This document shows, in pieces, positions 28,866-37,216 of a DNA stretch of 64,000 nt. The DNA is from Desulfovibrio sp. Marseille-P6017 (GTDB lineage Bacteria > Bacillota_A > Clostridia > Peptostreptococcales > Peptostreptococcaceae). The notes below the pieces were generated by a model that was not told the DNA's origin, did no database searches, and saw only the letters and a list, made by a program, of their open reading frames with translations. Position numbers and translations under genes: made by a program. Position 1 is the first letter of the stretch, and each line of letters opens with the position of its first letter. The stretch is from NCBI GenBank assembly GCA_900604495.1, contig UWOR01000001.1, positions 186,001-250,000 of the forward strand, given 5' to 3'.

Positions 28866-29317
28866 TACTTCACCATCTCTTTATCTTCAAAAAATAATAT
28901 ATATATACATAACAATACTGTACCTACTACTACAAATACGTCTGCTACATTAAATACATATTCCCATATTATTATAAAATCAAAATAATCTACTACAAAT
29001 CCTAATCTTACTCTATCTATTAGATTCCCAATTGCACCAGAAATTATAAGTAAAATACCAACTTTACCTACTATATGCATATTCTTTTTATGTAGATAAT
29101 ATAGTCCAAATATTGAGGCTATACTTGCTACTATTATAAATATAATTTGATTATTTTGGAACATTCCAAATGCTGCACCTCTATTTTCTACATAAGTAAG
29201 GTGAAATATACTTTGTATAATTGGAATACTACCCATATCTTTTAAATAGTTTAGAGCAAAATATTTAGAAAGTTGATCTAAACCTATTAATATAGCTATT
29301 ATTATTTCATAAATCAA
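28865..29317 (-). CDS. lspA: Lipoprotein signal peptidase (signal peptidase II)
   Basis: Membrane aspartic protease that cuts lipoprotein signal peptides. It has four hydrophobic helices, and the catalytic aspartates lie in GAIGNLIDRVRLG and FNVADVFVVVG. The start is set at the TTG at 29317 because TAGGAGG lies eight bases upstream; a longer frame would include the ribosome binding site. This gives 150 residues. Confidence 0.94.
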   Translation of the reverse strand: MIYEIIIAILIGLDQLSKYFALNYLKDMGSIPIIQSIFHLTYVENRGAAFGMFQNNQIIFIIVASIASIFGLYYLHKKNMHIVGKVGILLIISGAIGNLIDRVRLGFVVDYFDFIIIWEYVFNVADVFVVVGTVLLCIYILFFEDKEMVK

Positions 29318-29359
29318 TATTATTGTCCTCCTAAAAGTATTATAAGTATAATTATACAT

Positions 29360-29384
29360 AAAAAGACTTCCTAAATGGAAGCCT
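29360..29384 (-). terminator. Terminator overlapping the polysaccharide deacetylase stop codon
   Basis: The minus strand forms GGCTTCC/GGAAGTC with a short loop and five U. It separates the deacetylase from lspA-rluD. Confidence 0.75.
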
Positions 29385-30177
29385 AGTTTTGAGTTTCTGG
29401 TTCTTTTTTATTTAAATGATCTATTAATTCTGATACAGTAACAAATTTATATCCTTTTTCTTTAAGATATGGTACAACAATTTCTAACGCTTGTACTGTT
29501 TGAGATTTTGCTCTTCTTACTCCATTATAATCATGTAGTAATATTATATTTCCATTTTTAACTTTAGTTTCAATAGTATTTACTATACTATAAACACCTG
29601 GATTAGACCAATCTCTTGGATCTAAATTTGACCATAATACTATATTCATATTTTTATTTTTTATTATATCACACATATTTCTACTTATAGCTCTATATGG
29701 CGGTCTAAATAATTTGGGTTCAACACCTGTTATTTCTTTTATCATTTCTTGAGTTTTATTAATTTCATTATAAACAGTATCATAACTCATCTTAGCTACG
29801 TCAATATGAGTAAAAGTATGATTTCCTATTTCATGACCTTCATCAAACTCTCTTTTTACTAAGTCTGGTAGTAATTTTGCATTTTCACCGACTAAGAAGA
29901 AGGTTGCTTTTACATCATTTTTTTTCAATATATCTAATATTTGAGGTGTATAAACTTCATCTGGCCCATCATCAAAAGTCAATGCAACTACTTTTTCTTC
30001 ATCATTCCCTTTTTTTATAATAATATCTTTATAGTCTCTTGTTATATCATCCGTTGTTTCATAATTTTCCTCATTTAAATTTAAAACTTCTTTTGAATTT
30101 AAAGAATCTGACTTTACATAATATCCTATAAATATTAATAATAATCCAATTAGTAGTATACCTGTCTTTTGTTTCAT
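29383..30177 (-). CDS. Membrane-anchored polysaccharide deacetylase
   Basis: NodB-type enzyme that probably removes acetyl groups from peptidoglycan or a related glycan outside the cell. An N-terminal membrane segment (about 5-22) is followed by a NodB domain. That domain has TFDDGPDEVYTPQ (catalytic and metal Asp), the metal-binding HEIGNHTFTH, and RPPYRA. Its 264 residues are typical. The substrate cannot be set from sequence. It follows the DksA-type gene by 25 bp. Confidence 0.92.
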   Translation of the reverse strand: MKQKTGILLIGLLLIFIGYYVKSDSLNSKEVLNLNEENYETTDDITRDYKDIIIKKGNDEEKVVALTFDDGPDEVYTPQILDILKKNDVKATFFLVGENAKLLPDLVKREFDEGHEIGNHTFTHIDVAKMSYDTVYNEINKTQEMIKEITGVEPKLFRPPYRAISRNMCDIIKNKNMNIVLWSNLDPRDWSNPGVYSIVNTIETKVKNGNIILLHDYNGVRRAKSQTVQALEIVVPYLKEKGYKFVTVSELIDHLNKKEPETQN

Positions 30178-30202
30178 TTTTTAAACCTCTTTTCTGATAA
30201 AC

Positions 30203-30703
30203 TTAATACTCCTTGTCGTGATATAATCCATTTTTATTTAAATCAGTTAAATCTTTTAAATCCTCTGAATAAAAATCGCATCCTTTATTTACAAAGTTTA
30301 AATCTACATGTTTTGTGTCTGGAGGTAGATTATCATGAGTTTTTGCACACTCAGAACATAAAGATGTATCTGGTAGTAAATCTAATCTATCAGAATCAAT
30401 TTTCTGATTACAAATCTCACATACCCCATAAGTTCCATTTTCTATTTTATCTAAAGCTTTATTTACTTGATATAATCTACCTTGTTCATGTATTGTTAAA
30501 CTATTTTGCATATCATTCATAAATACTTCTGTTGCAAAGTCTGCTGGATGATTATCATAAGCTGATAATTCTCCTGAACTATATCTTTCACTAGTATGTT
30601 TTTCTGTGTTTCCAAATAAAGTATTATCTTGCATATCTGTTATTAATTTAGTCAAATTATTTTTTTCTTTTAACAATTGTTCTTTATATTTATTCATATC
30701 CAT
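30203..30703 (-). CDS. TraR/DksA C4-type zinc-finger protein, YteA-like
   Basis: Small protein of the DksA/TraR group, whose members can act on RNA polymerase. A coiled-coil N-terminal half leads to the C4 zinc finger CEICNQKI...CSECAK. The start is placed at the ATG at 30703, six bases after AGAGGTG, giving 166 residues; a GTG at 30712 overlaps that site. Some YteA homologues are linked to sporulation genes; here that is only possible. Confidence 0.88.
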   Translation of the reverse strand: MDMNKYKEQLLKEKNNLTKLITDMQDNTLFGNTEKHTSERYSSGELSAYDNHPADFATEVFMNDMQNSLTIHEQGRLYQVNKALDKIENGTYGVCEICNQKIDSDRLDLLPDTSLCSECAKTHDNLPPDTKHVDLNFVNKGCDFYSEDLKDLTDLNKNGLYHDKEY

Positions 30704-30714
30704 ACTTTTCACCT

Positions 30715-31107
30715 CTATTTATTTCTATAATTATCAACTACATTTAATAATTTAGCTATATATGCTCCTATTATAGGTAAATCTATCCAACTAGCTAGTA
30801 AATAAAATAATAAAGCTGCAAGAACTGAAAATCCTATAGCTTGACCAAAACCTTTCCCTAAGCCTGCAATAAAATTTATAAGAAATAATCTTCTTTTACT
30901 ATCAGTAAGCATCATGTATTCTCTAATTCTGCTTCTTTCAATAATTAACATAAGTCTTTCTAAGTATCTTTTTATAAGACCTAAATCTTCTTTTGGATTA
31001 TCAGATATATACATTTCATTAATTATTTCATCAAGTTTTTTCATACTTATGTATGTTGGATTTTCTTCATTATGATTTTTTTCAGTTTCATACTTTTTAT
31101 GCCTCAT
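30715..31107 (-). CDS. DUF5665 domain-containing membrane protein
   Basis: The function is unknown. The 130 residues have a charged N-terminal half with helical character, then FIAGLGKGFGQAIGFSVLAALLFYLLASW, a glycine-rich membrane segment typical of this family. It ends 11 bp before the DksA-type gene and is probably co-transcribed with it and the deacetylase. Confidence 0.85.
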   Translation of the reverse strand: MRHKKYETEKNHNEENPTYISMKKLDEIINEMYISDNPKEDLGLIKRYLERLMLIIERSRIREYMMLTDSKRRLFLINFIAGLGKGFGQAIGFSVLAALLFYLLASWIDLPIIGAYIAKLLNVVDNYRNK

Positions 31108-31180
31108 ACTTTCACATCCTTTTATGAAACATATAATTCAAATTTATTATGTGATAAATCCTTAATAAAAATACACAACA

Positions 31181-31213
31181 AAAAATAGCCACTTAAATAG
31201 TGACTATTTTTTT
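31181..31213 (-). terminator. Terminator after trpS
   Basis: The minus strand pairs AAATAGTCACT with AGTGGCTATTT, with a U-run after it, seven bases past the trpS stop codon. Confidence 0.85.
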
Positions 31214-31219
31214 ATGAAT

Positions 31220-32224
31220 TTATATAAATTTTCTTTCTATTAATCCTACTTTTTTATATACCTTTCTTAAAGTTTTTCTAGCTTGTCTTTCAGCTTTTGC
31301 TGCACCTTTAGCATATACTTCTTCTAAGTATGCTTTATCTTTAAGAAGTTCTAAGTATCTTTCTCTTATTGGATTTAAAGCATCTACTACAACTTCTGCT
31401 AAATCAGCTTTAAATTCTCCATATCCTTTTCCTTCATACATAGCTACAATTTCATCAACAGTTTTATTGCCTAATTGAGTATATATATCTATAAGATTTT
31501 TTATTCCTGGTTGTTCATCACAGTATCTTACAACACCTTCTGAATCTGTAACACTTCTTTTTATCTTTCTTCTTATAGTATCTGGATCATCACATAATAA
31601 TATATATGCATTTTCATTAGAGTCTGACTTACTCATTTTCCTATTAGGTTCTTGTAAGCTCATTACTCTACCAACTTCTTTAGGTATATAACCTTCTGGT
31701 ATTTTAAATGTTGGCGAATATCTATTATTAAATCTAGATGCTAAATCACGAGCAAGTTCTAGATGTTGTTTTTGATCTTCTCCAACTGGAACTAACTCTG
31801 TTTGATATAAAAGTATATCTGCAGCCATTAGTACTGGATATGTAAATAAACCAGCGTTTAAGTTTGCTTCACTTTTTTGAGACTTATCTTTAAATTGAGT
31901 CATTCTACTTAACTCACCCATATAAGTCATTGTATTTAATATCCACATAAGTTCAGTATGTGCACTTACATGTGATTGTATGAATATAGTATTTTTTTCT
32001 GGATCAAGTCCACAAGCTAAATATTGAGCTAATATTTCTAATGTATTTGCTCTTAAGTCCTTAGCTTCTTGAGGAACTGTTATAGCATGTAAATCAACTA
32101 TACTGTAATAGCAATCGTAGTCATCTTGAAACTTTGGAAAGTTTCTTAATGCACCTAAATAATTTCCAAGTGTTAGCTTTCCTGATGGTTGTATACCACT
32201 AAATATTACTTTTTTTTCACTCAT
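31220..32224 (-). CDS. trpS: Tryptophanyl-tRNA synthetase
   Basis: Charges tRNA-Trp. The class I motifs appear as SGIQPSGKLTLGNYLGA (HIGH region) and KMSKSDSNENAY (KMSKS). The 334 residues are normal for a bacterial enzyme. It starts 13 bp after mtnN, and both genes lie behind a T-box leader with a UGG specifier, so charging level of tRNA-Trp should set expression. Confidence 0.97.
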   Translation of the reverse strand: MSEKKVIFSGIQPSGKLTLGNYLGALRNFPKFQDDYDCYYSIVDLHAITVPQEAKDLRANTLEILAQYLACGLDPEKNTIFIQSHVSAHTELMWILNTMTYMGELSRMTQFKDKSQKSEANLNAGLFTYPVLMAADILLYQTELVPVGEDQKQHLELARDLASRFNNRYSPTFKIPEGYIPKEVGRVMSLQEPNRKMSKSDSNENAYILLCDDPDTIRRKIKRSVTDSEGVVRYCDEQPGIKNLIDIYTQLGNKTVDEIVAMYEGKGYGEFKADLAEVVVDALNPIRERYLELLKDKAYLEEVYAKGAAKAERQARKTLRKVYKKVGLIERKFI

Positions 32225-32237
32225 ATTTATCCTCCAA

Positions 32238-32936
32238 TTATAATGACTTTAACATATTTAATACTATATCTTTAGATCTATGAGCAGCTTCTACTACAAA
32301 TTCATCATACGTAACATCTGCACTTCCATCTGCCTTATCAGACATAGCTCTTATTATTACAAATGGAGTAGCATTTAAAGTACAAACATGAGCAATTGCT
32401 GCACCTTCCATTTCTGCACAATAAGCGTCAAATTCACTTATTAACTCATCTTTTAATTCTTTAGAGCTTACAAATATATCACCTGATACTACTCTTCCTT
32501 TTAAAACCTTATTTCCTTTAGATTCCTTAATTGATGATTCATATGCTGCATCTATAAGCATTTGATCAGCTATAAATGTTGAGCTTTCCATTCTTGGTAT
32601 TACACCTTTTTTATCTCCAAATGCAGTAGTATCCATATCATGTTGTATAGCATCTGTTGATATTACTATATCTTGAACGTCTAATTCACTATGAAGTGCT
32701 CCTGCAACTCCTGTATTAACTACTGCATCAACATTAAATTCACTTATTAGTATTTGAGTACATAAAGCGGCATTTACTTTTCCTATACCACATTTAACTA
32801 ATACTATATTTTTTCCTTCTAATGTTCCCTTATGGAATTTTAAACTTGCTTTTTCAACTACTTTTTCTATGTCCATAAGTTCTACTAATATACTTACTTC
32901 TTCATCCATTGCACCTATTATACCTATTATGTTCAT
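32238..32936 (-). CDS. mtnN: 5'-methylthioadenosine/S-adenosylhomocysteine nucleosidase
   Basis: Cleaves adenine from methylthioadenosine and S-adenosylhomocysteine, recycling products of SAM reactions. The 232 residues have IIGAMDEEVSILVELM at the N-terminus, VNTGVAGALHSEL, and the catalytic acids in AEMEGAAIAHV and AMSDKADGSA. TAGGAGGATT precedes the ATG. It is unusual that it lies between a tryptophan T-box and trpS. Confidence 0.96.
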   Translation of the reverse strand: MNIIGIIGAMDEEVSILVELMDIEKVVEKASLKFHKGTLEGKNIVLVKCGIGKVNAALCTQILISEFNVDAVVNTGVAGALHSELDVQDIVISTDAIQHDMDTTAFGDKKGVIPRMESSTFIADQMLIDAAYESSIKESKGNKVLKGRVVSGDIFVSSKELKDELISEFDAYCAEMEGAAIAHVCTLNATPFVIIRAMSDKADGSADVTYDEFVVEAAHRSKDIVLNMLKSL

Positions 32937-32988
32937 CTTAATCCTCCTAAAATTTTCTGCTTATTTAGATAACTTCTAAATTTCATAA

Positions 32989-33240
32989 TAAAAAATCCGT
33001 CCTATTAAATTTAATAGGACGGATTTATTTCCGCGGTACCACCTAATTTATACATAATCTAAATACTATTATGTATCTCTTAAACCTGCTATAACGTGCA
33101 GTCACGATATCAGCTACTCTATAATAAATTTATTATATTTAACTTAATTCCTCTAAGATCCATTCACTAAACTTTTCATGTAAAGATCTCACCGTTTCTC
33201 TACTCTCTGTATTGAAGCTTTATTTAGCTACTAATTCTTT
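32989..33240 (-). ncRNA. Tryptophan T-box riboswitch
   Basis: The minus-strand leader has the AG-rich CAGAGAGT, a specifier region GTGAA-TGG-A with TGG (Trp) at 33160-33162, and the T-box AGGTGGTACCGCGG (33031-33046). It ends in a strong terminator AAATCCGTCCTATTAAA with its complement and a U-run (32989-33027). Uncharged tRNA-Trp should favour antitermination into mtnN-trpS. Confidence 0.92.
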
Positions 33241-33270
33241 TCTTTGGATTTTCATATTATATTTATTTTT

Positions 33271-33299
33271 ATAATATGATTTCCTGGAAGAATTGTCAA
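33271..33299 (-). promoter_or_regulatory. Promoter of the tryptophan T-box operon
   Basis: TTGACA (33294-33299) and TATTAT (33271-33276) with a 17-bp spacer on the minus strand, about 30 bp before the T-box begins. Confidence 0.8.
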
Positions 33300-33315
33300 G
33301 ACTGTGATTTAAAAA

Positions 33316-34158
33316 TTACAAGTAACTTACTAATATAGCTCCTTGTGAAGCATATGTTCCCATAACAGGACCCACTTCACTTATAATTATTTTTTTTGCA
33401 TTATATTTATTTGCTAAAACTTCTTTTATTTTAATAGCTTTATCACTACAATGCGCATGCCCTATAATTATAGTTTTATCTTCTACATTTTCTAAGTTTT
33501 TATCTATATATTCAAGAACCTTCTTTAAACTATTATTTAAACCTCTAGCTTTATCTATAGGCTTTACAACACCTTCAGTTATTTGCACTATTGCTTTAAG
33601 ATTTAATGTGTTTATTATTTTACCTGCAAGAGGATTAATTCTTCCACCTTTTATAGCATTTTCTAAAGTTTCTAATGTTCCATAAAATATAACATCATCT
33701 TTTATTTTTTCAATTTCTTCTACTATTTCTTCTAGTGATTTTCCTTGTAAAACTAATTCTGCCGCTTTTATTGCTAATAAACCTTGACCTATAGATCCAT
33801 TTAGTGTGTCTATAATTTCTATCTTCTTATCGGCAAAATCACTGTCATACATATCTTTTGCTAATTTAGCACTACTATATGTTCCTGATAATTTAGAACT
33901 TACAGATAATAATAATATATCTCCTTCACCTTTGTATGCTTCTAAAAATCTATCTGGTGATGGGCAAGATGTTTTAGGTAATTCCTTCATTTCACCCATT
34001 CTCTTGTAAAAAGTTTCATTATCTATTTCTTCCCCTGCAATAAAACTTTCATCATTACCAAAAGATACATTTAAACCTACTACATTTATATCATACTTTT
34101 TTAAAATTTCTTGAGGCAAATCGCACCCACCATCAACTAGTATTTTTATTTTACTCAT
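33316..34158 (-). CDS. DegV family fatty-acid-binding protein
   Basis: DegV (FakB-like) proteins bind fatty acids and hand them to the kinase FakA. The 280 residues show LVDGGCDLPQEIL at the N-terminus, TSCPSPDRFLEAY, and SKLSGTYSSAKLA around the fatty-acid carboxylate site. ARGLNNSLKKVLEYI and GPVMGTYASQGAI lie near the C-terminus. It is monocistronic. The fatty acid preference is unknown. A GC-rich palindrome lies upstream (34245-34256). Confidence 0.93.
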   Translation of the reverse strand: MSKIKILVDGGCDLPQEILKKYDINVVGLNVSFGNDESFIAGEEIDNETFYKRMGEMKELPKTSCPSPDRFLEAYKGEGDILLLSVSSKLSGTYSSAKLAKDMYDSDFADKKIEIIDTLNGSIGQGLLAIKAAELVLQGKSLEEIVEEIEKIKDDVIFYGTLETLENAIKGGRINPLAGKIINTLNLKAIVQITEGVVKPIDKARGLNNSLKKVLEYIDKNLENVEDKTIIIGHAHCSDKAIKIKEVLANKYNAKKIIISEVGPVMGTYASQGAILVSYL

Positions 34159-34235
34159 TTTACTTACCTCTCTTAATTATTTATTTAAACTATAGTGATT
34201 ATTTTCTTTATTTGTGTTAATATTAATAGTAAATA

Positions 34236-34259
34236 ATCAGTCGGTCGGTCGACCGATTA
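34236..34259. promoter_or_regulatory. Palindromic operator between degV and tetR
   Basis: TCGGTCGACCGA (34245-34256) is a perfect 12-bp palindrome and overlaps a second repeat of GGTC units within AATC...GATT. It is markedly GC-rich for this DNA. It sits between the divergent degV and TetR-regulator genes, so it is a good candidate TetR operator. Binding is inferred. Confidence 0.65.
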
Positions 34260-34396
34260 CTTATTATTATTGTATATCCCCTGTGGTTAATTGTCAATCC
34301 CTTTAAATTTTGAAGTTTTTAGTTTATTGACTTTAAAATAATACGTATCTATAATATAAATTACTTAAGGCTTAACCATAAAGAAAGGTTGATTTT

Positions 34397-34957
34397 ATGA
34401 AATCTAATATAAATATGAAAGAAAATATCTTAAATATTGCTATAAATCTAATTACTAAAAACGGAATAAAAAATACTAGTTTATCTGATATTGCAAAAAC
34501 AGCAGGTATAAGTAAAGGTACATTGTATTATCATTATGCTTCTAAAGATGACTTAATCTTTGATATAGCTGATAATCATTTAAAGATAATTACTGATGCT
34601 GTATTAGATTGTGTATATAGTATAGAAAATAAATCTTCTAAAGATGATCTTATTAATATTGTTATGGGAAAAATATCAACAATAGGTTCTACCGGAAGAA
34701 TTCATATGTATTTACTTTGTGAAGCTATAACTGGAAATGAACCATTAAGAGAACGAATAAAACTAAAATATATACAGTGGAGAACAACTTTACAAGAAGA
34801 TATAAATAAGTATTTACATGAAAATATTGATGACTCTGAAGCTTTTTCATTTTTATTAATTTCAATAATAGATGGATTAGTTGTTCAAAGTATATTAAAA
34901 ACAGAAGAAATTCCATTTGAAAAAGTTGCTAGTTTTTTAGTAAATAAGTGGATATAA
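34397..34957 (+). CDS. TetR/AcrR family transcriptional regulator
   Basis: Repressor with an N-terminal helix-turn-helix (ILNIAINLITKNGIKNTSLSDIA, then AGISKGTLYYHYASKDDL) and a helical ligand-binding C-terminus. It has 186 residues. Divergent degV and the palindrome at 34245-34256 suggest it controls degV, itself or both. Because DegV proteins bind fatty acids, a lipid-related signal is possible but not shown. Confidence 0.9.
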   Translation: MKSNINMKENILNIAINLITKNGIKNTSLSDIAKTAGISKGTLYYHYASKDDLIFDIADNHLKIITDAVLDCVYSIENKSSKDDLINIVMGKISTIGSTGRIHMYLLCEAITGNEPLRERIKLKYIQWRTTLQEDINKYLHENIDDSEAFSFLLISIIDGLVVQSILKTEEIPFEKVASFLVNKWI

Positions 34958-34993
34958 AAAAGATGTCTAAAATTTATTTTAGACATCTTTTTT
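34956..34993. terminator. Bidirectional terminator between tetR and the catalase-like gene
   Basis: AAAAAAGATGTCTAAAA and its exact complement flank a four-base loop. It serves both convergent genes. Confidence 0.9.
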
Positions 34994-34994
34994 A

Positions 34995-35993
34995 TTATTT
35001 TATTTTGTTAAAATATTCTTCATTTGGCTCAAAAACATGTTTATTATTCATTTTATTTCTAAACTTAGACATTTCTTTATAAATTTTCATTCTACCTTCA
35101 TTTATATCTCCTATTGGTCTATGTGCTAATAATGAGTGTCCAGGAGAAAAAGACATTATCTCTGACATTTCAAATCTCTGTTTTGTTTCAAACTTTTGCT
35201 TAGGTATCCTTATTTCACCTAATTTTATAAAAGGAGATTTATTTTCATCCCATTTTACTGATGCATCATTTATTGGCATACTTGACTTATCTGTTCTAAA
35301 TTGAACCATAAAATCAAATACAGCTTCAAAATTATTAAGGTGCACTTGCATATTTTTAGTCAAATATCTATGAGTTAATTTTTTAGGTAATTTACTTTTA
35401 TACTTAGATTTTGGAACTATGCAGTATTTTACAACTTCATCTCCAAATCTATAAGGCGTTGTACTAAAATACTTAATATCTAAAGGACTTGTATCATTTT
35501 TCATATTTTTTAAGGACCTTATTATTGGACTCATTTTATGTTGCATTAATAATTTAAATATAAATATAAATGGCATTGATTTACTATTATAATAAATAGC
35601 ATCATGAAATAATCTCCAAGTACCAATAGGCATAATTTCATTACTTATTAGCAAAAAGTCTTGAGTATATTTTTCATCATCCATACACTTTTCGCCTTCA
35701 ATGCCTAATAATTTAATAGAAAAACCTCTAAAATCCTTAAACTTATCACTTAATATTTTAGGATTAGAATTAGATATTCTTATAAAAGCAGGGTATTCTT
35801 TTTTAGGTTCAAAAATACCTACTTGATATTTTTCACAAATATCACTATCTACTACAAACTTAGCCTTTAATAAACCTATACATTTAGCATGTGCATCACG
35901 TTTAAAATTACCTTTAGAGTAATCTTTTTTTAATTTATTTTTTAGCATCTTTATAATATTATTTGTAAGTTCTTCATTAGTATATTTAATCAA
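34995..35993 (-). CDS. Catalase-related heme-family protein
   Basis: The protein resembles the catalase-like (y4iL/SrpA-type) group rather than true catalase. Family features are HAKCIGLLKAKF (distal His), YPAFIRISNSNP, FRGFSIKLLGIEG, DFLLISNEI and the C-terminal HRPIGDINEGRMKIY. The proximal-tyrosine motif of true catalases (RxxxY) was not found, so hydrogen peroxide breakdown is doubtful. The start is placed at the TTG at 35993 because AAGGAGAGG lies five bases upstream; a TTG at 36011 lies before it. It has 332 residues. Confidence 0.75.
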   Translation of the reverse strand: MIKYTNEELTNNIIKMLKNKLKKDYSKGNFKRDAHAKCIGLLKAKFVVDSDICEKYQVGIFEPKKEYPAFIRISNSNPKILSDKFKDFRGFSIKLLGIEGEKCMDDEKYTQDFLLISNEIMPIGTWRLFHDAIYYNSKSMPFIFIFKLLMQHKMSPIIRSLKNMKNDTSPLDIKYFSTTPYRFGDEVVKYCIVPKSKYKSKLPKKLTHRYLTKNMQVHLNNFEAVFDFMVQFRTDKSSMPINDASVKWDENKSPFIKLGEIRIPKQKFETKQRFEMSEIMSFSPGHSLLAHRPIGDINEGRMKIYKEMSKFRNKMNNKHVFEPNEEYFNKIK

Positions 35994-36050
35994 AATAACC
36001 TCTCCTTGCAAAATTATATATTATATTATTTGCAAAAAGAGGTTATTTGA
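35991..36050. repeat. 30-bp inverted repeat covering the catalase-like start region
   Basis: The two 30-base halves (35991-36020 and 36021-36050) are complementary at about 26 positions with almost no loop. The left arm includes the ribosome binding site AAGGAGAGG and the TTG start. On RNA it could hide the translation start; on DNA it could be an operator. There is no U-run, so simple termination is less likely. Confidence 0.75.
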
Positions 36051-36073
36051 TTATACTTAATTATTTATTATGC

Positions 36074-37066
36074 TTAATATAATTCACCGCTATTTACTAT
36101 AGGCTGAGCATCTTTATTTCCACATAATACAACTAGTAAGTTACTAACCATAGCAGCCTTTTTTTCATCATTAAGCTCTACTAATTGACCTTCTTCTAAT
36201 GTATTAAGTGCCATTTCAACCATTCCTACTGCACCTTCAACTATCTTTTTACGTGCTGCAATTATAGCTTCTGCTTGTTGACGTTGTAACATAGCAGCTG
36301 CAATTTCTGGTGCATATGCTAGGTGTGTTATTCTAACTTCTTCAACTTCAATACCTGCGCATTCTACTCTAGATTGAAGTTCTTCTCTACATCTATTTGC
36401 TACTTCCATTGAACTTCCTCTAAGAGACTTTTCTGCTTTTTCATCTCCATCAGCTATATCATAAGGGTATAATCTTACTATATTTCTTATTGTTGAGTCG
36501 CATTGTATTGATAAAAATGTTTTAAAGTTATCTACATTAAATACCGCCTTTGTTGGATTTACTACTCTCCAAATTACAACTGCTCCTACTATAATAGGAT
36601 TTCCAAGTTCATCATTTACTTTTTGATGATTATTATTTAACGTCATAGTTTTTAAAGATACTTTTTTACTTCCAATTGAAATAGATTCTTCTTCTAAATT
36701 ATCTTTTGTTTTTCCTATCCTAGTTCTAGTTGTAATTGGATCATAAGTTGGATTTATTGCAGTTACAAAAGGATTTACCCAGAAGAATCCAGATTCACTT
36801 AATGTTCCATAATAATTACCGAATAAGGTTAATACTAAAGCTTCATTAGGATTTATAACCTTAAGTCCTGCAAAGCTAATTAGCCCTATAATTATAGTTA
36901 TTATACCTAAACTAATTCCAATTCCAAGTATTATTCCATTAAACTTACATGCAGTTGTGATTATTAATGATCCTAATATTATAAGCCCCACGCATATAAT
37001 AATTCCCATTAAACCATTGAGTGCTTTAATATTTTTTTCTTCAATATTTAGTTTTTTCTCACTCAT
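36074..37066 (-). CDS. SPFH domain membrane protein
   Basis: Stomatin/flotillin-type protein that forms membrane assemblies. Two hydrophobic segments (about 15-36 and 40-65) are followed by an SPFH domain with VINPNEALVLTLFGNYYGTL, GAVVIWRVVNP and a helical region ending in AAAMLQRQQAEAIIAARKKIVEGAV. The start is the ATG at 37066 after AAGGGGTGA; a GTG at 37075 lies within that site. It has 330 residues. Its partner is unknown. Confidence 0.9.
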   Translation of the reverse strand: MSEKKLNIEEKNIKALNGLMGIIICVGLIILGSLIITTACKFNGIILGIGISLGIITIIIGLISFAGLKVINPNEALVLTLFGNYYGTLSESGFFWVNPFVTAINPTYDPITTRTRIGKTKDNLEEESISIGSKKVSLKTMTLNNNHQKVNDELGNPIIVGAVVIWRVVNPTKAVFNVDNFKTFLSIQCDSTIRNIVRLYPYDIADGDEKAEKSLRGSSMEVANRCREELQSRVECAGIEVEEVRITHLAYAPEIAAAMLQRQQAEAIIAARKKIVEGAVGMVEMALNTLEEGQLVELNDEKKAAMVSNLLVVLCGNKDAQPIVNSGELY

Positions 37067-37169
37067 ATAAATCACCCCTTATATTTTTAATAAGATATTA
37101 AAATGGTATCACTCGCATTTTATTCTTTCAACAATTTAATATAAATAATAAAATATATTTTTTAATATA

Positions 37170-37209
37170 AAAAAGGATTGGTTCTTATAAAATGAAAAAC
37201 CAATCCTTT
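37170..37209 (-). terminator. Terminator after ileS
   Basis: The minus strand pairs AAAGGATTGGTT with AACCAATCCTTT and is followed by six U, just past the ileS stop codon. Confidence 0.88.
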
Positions 37210-37216
37210 ATTTAAA

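Noticed and set aside
30169..30522. Plus-strand frame of 117 codons over the DksA-type gene
   Set aside because: It lies opposite a gene with a clear C4 zinc finger and has no recognisable domain.
32989..33027. Simple terminator of degV
   Set aside because: degV ends at 33316 on the same strand; the hairpin is preceded by T-box motifs and a specifier, so it is the T-box terminator.
34995..35993. Ordinary monofunctional catalase
   Set aside because: The protein is shorter (about 330 residues) and lacks a visible RxxxY ligand.
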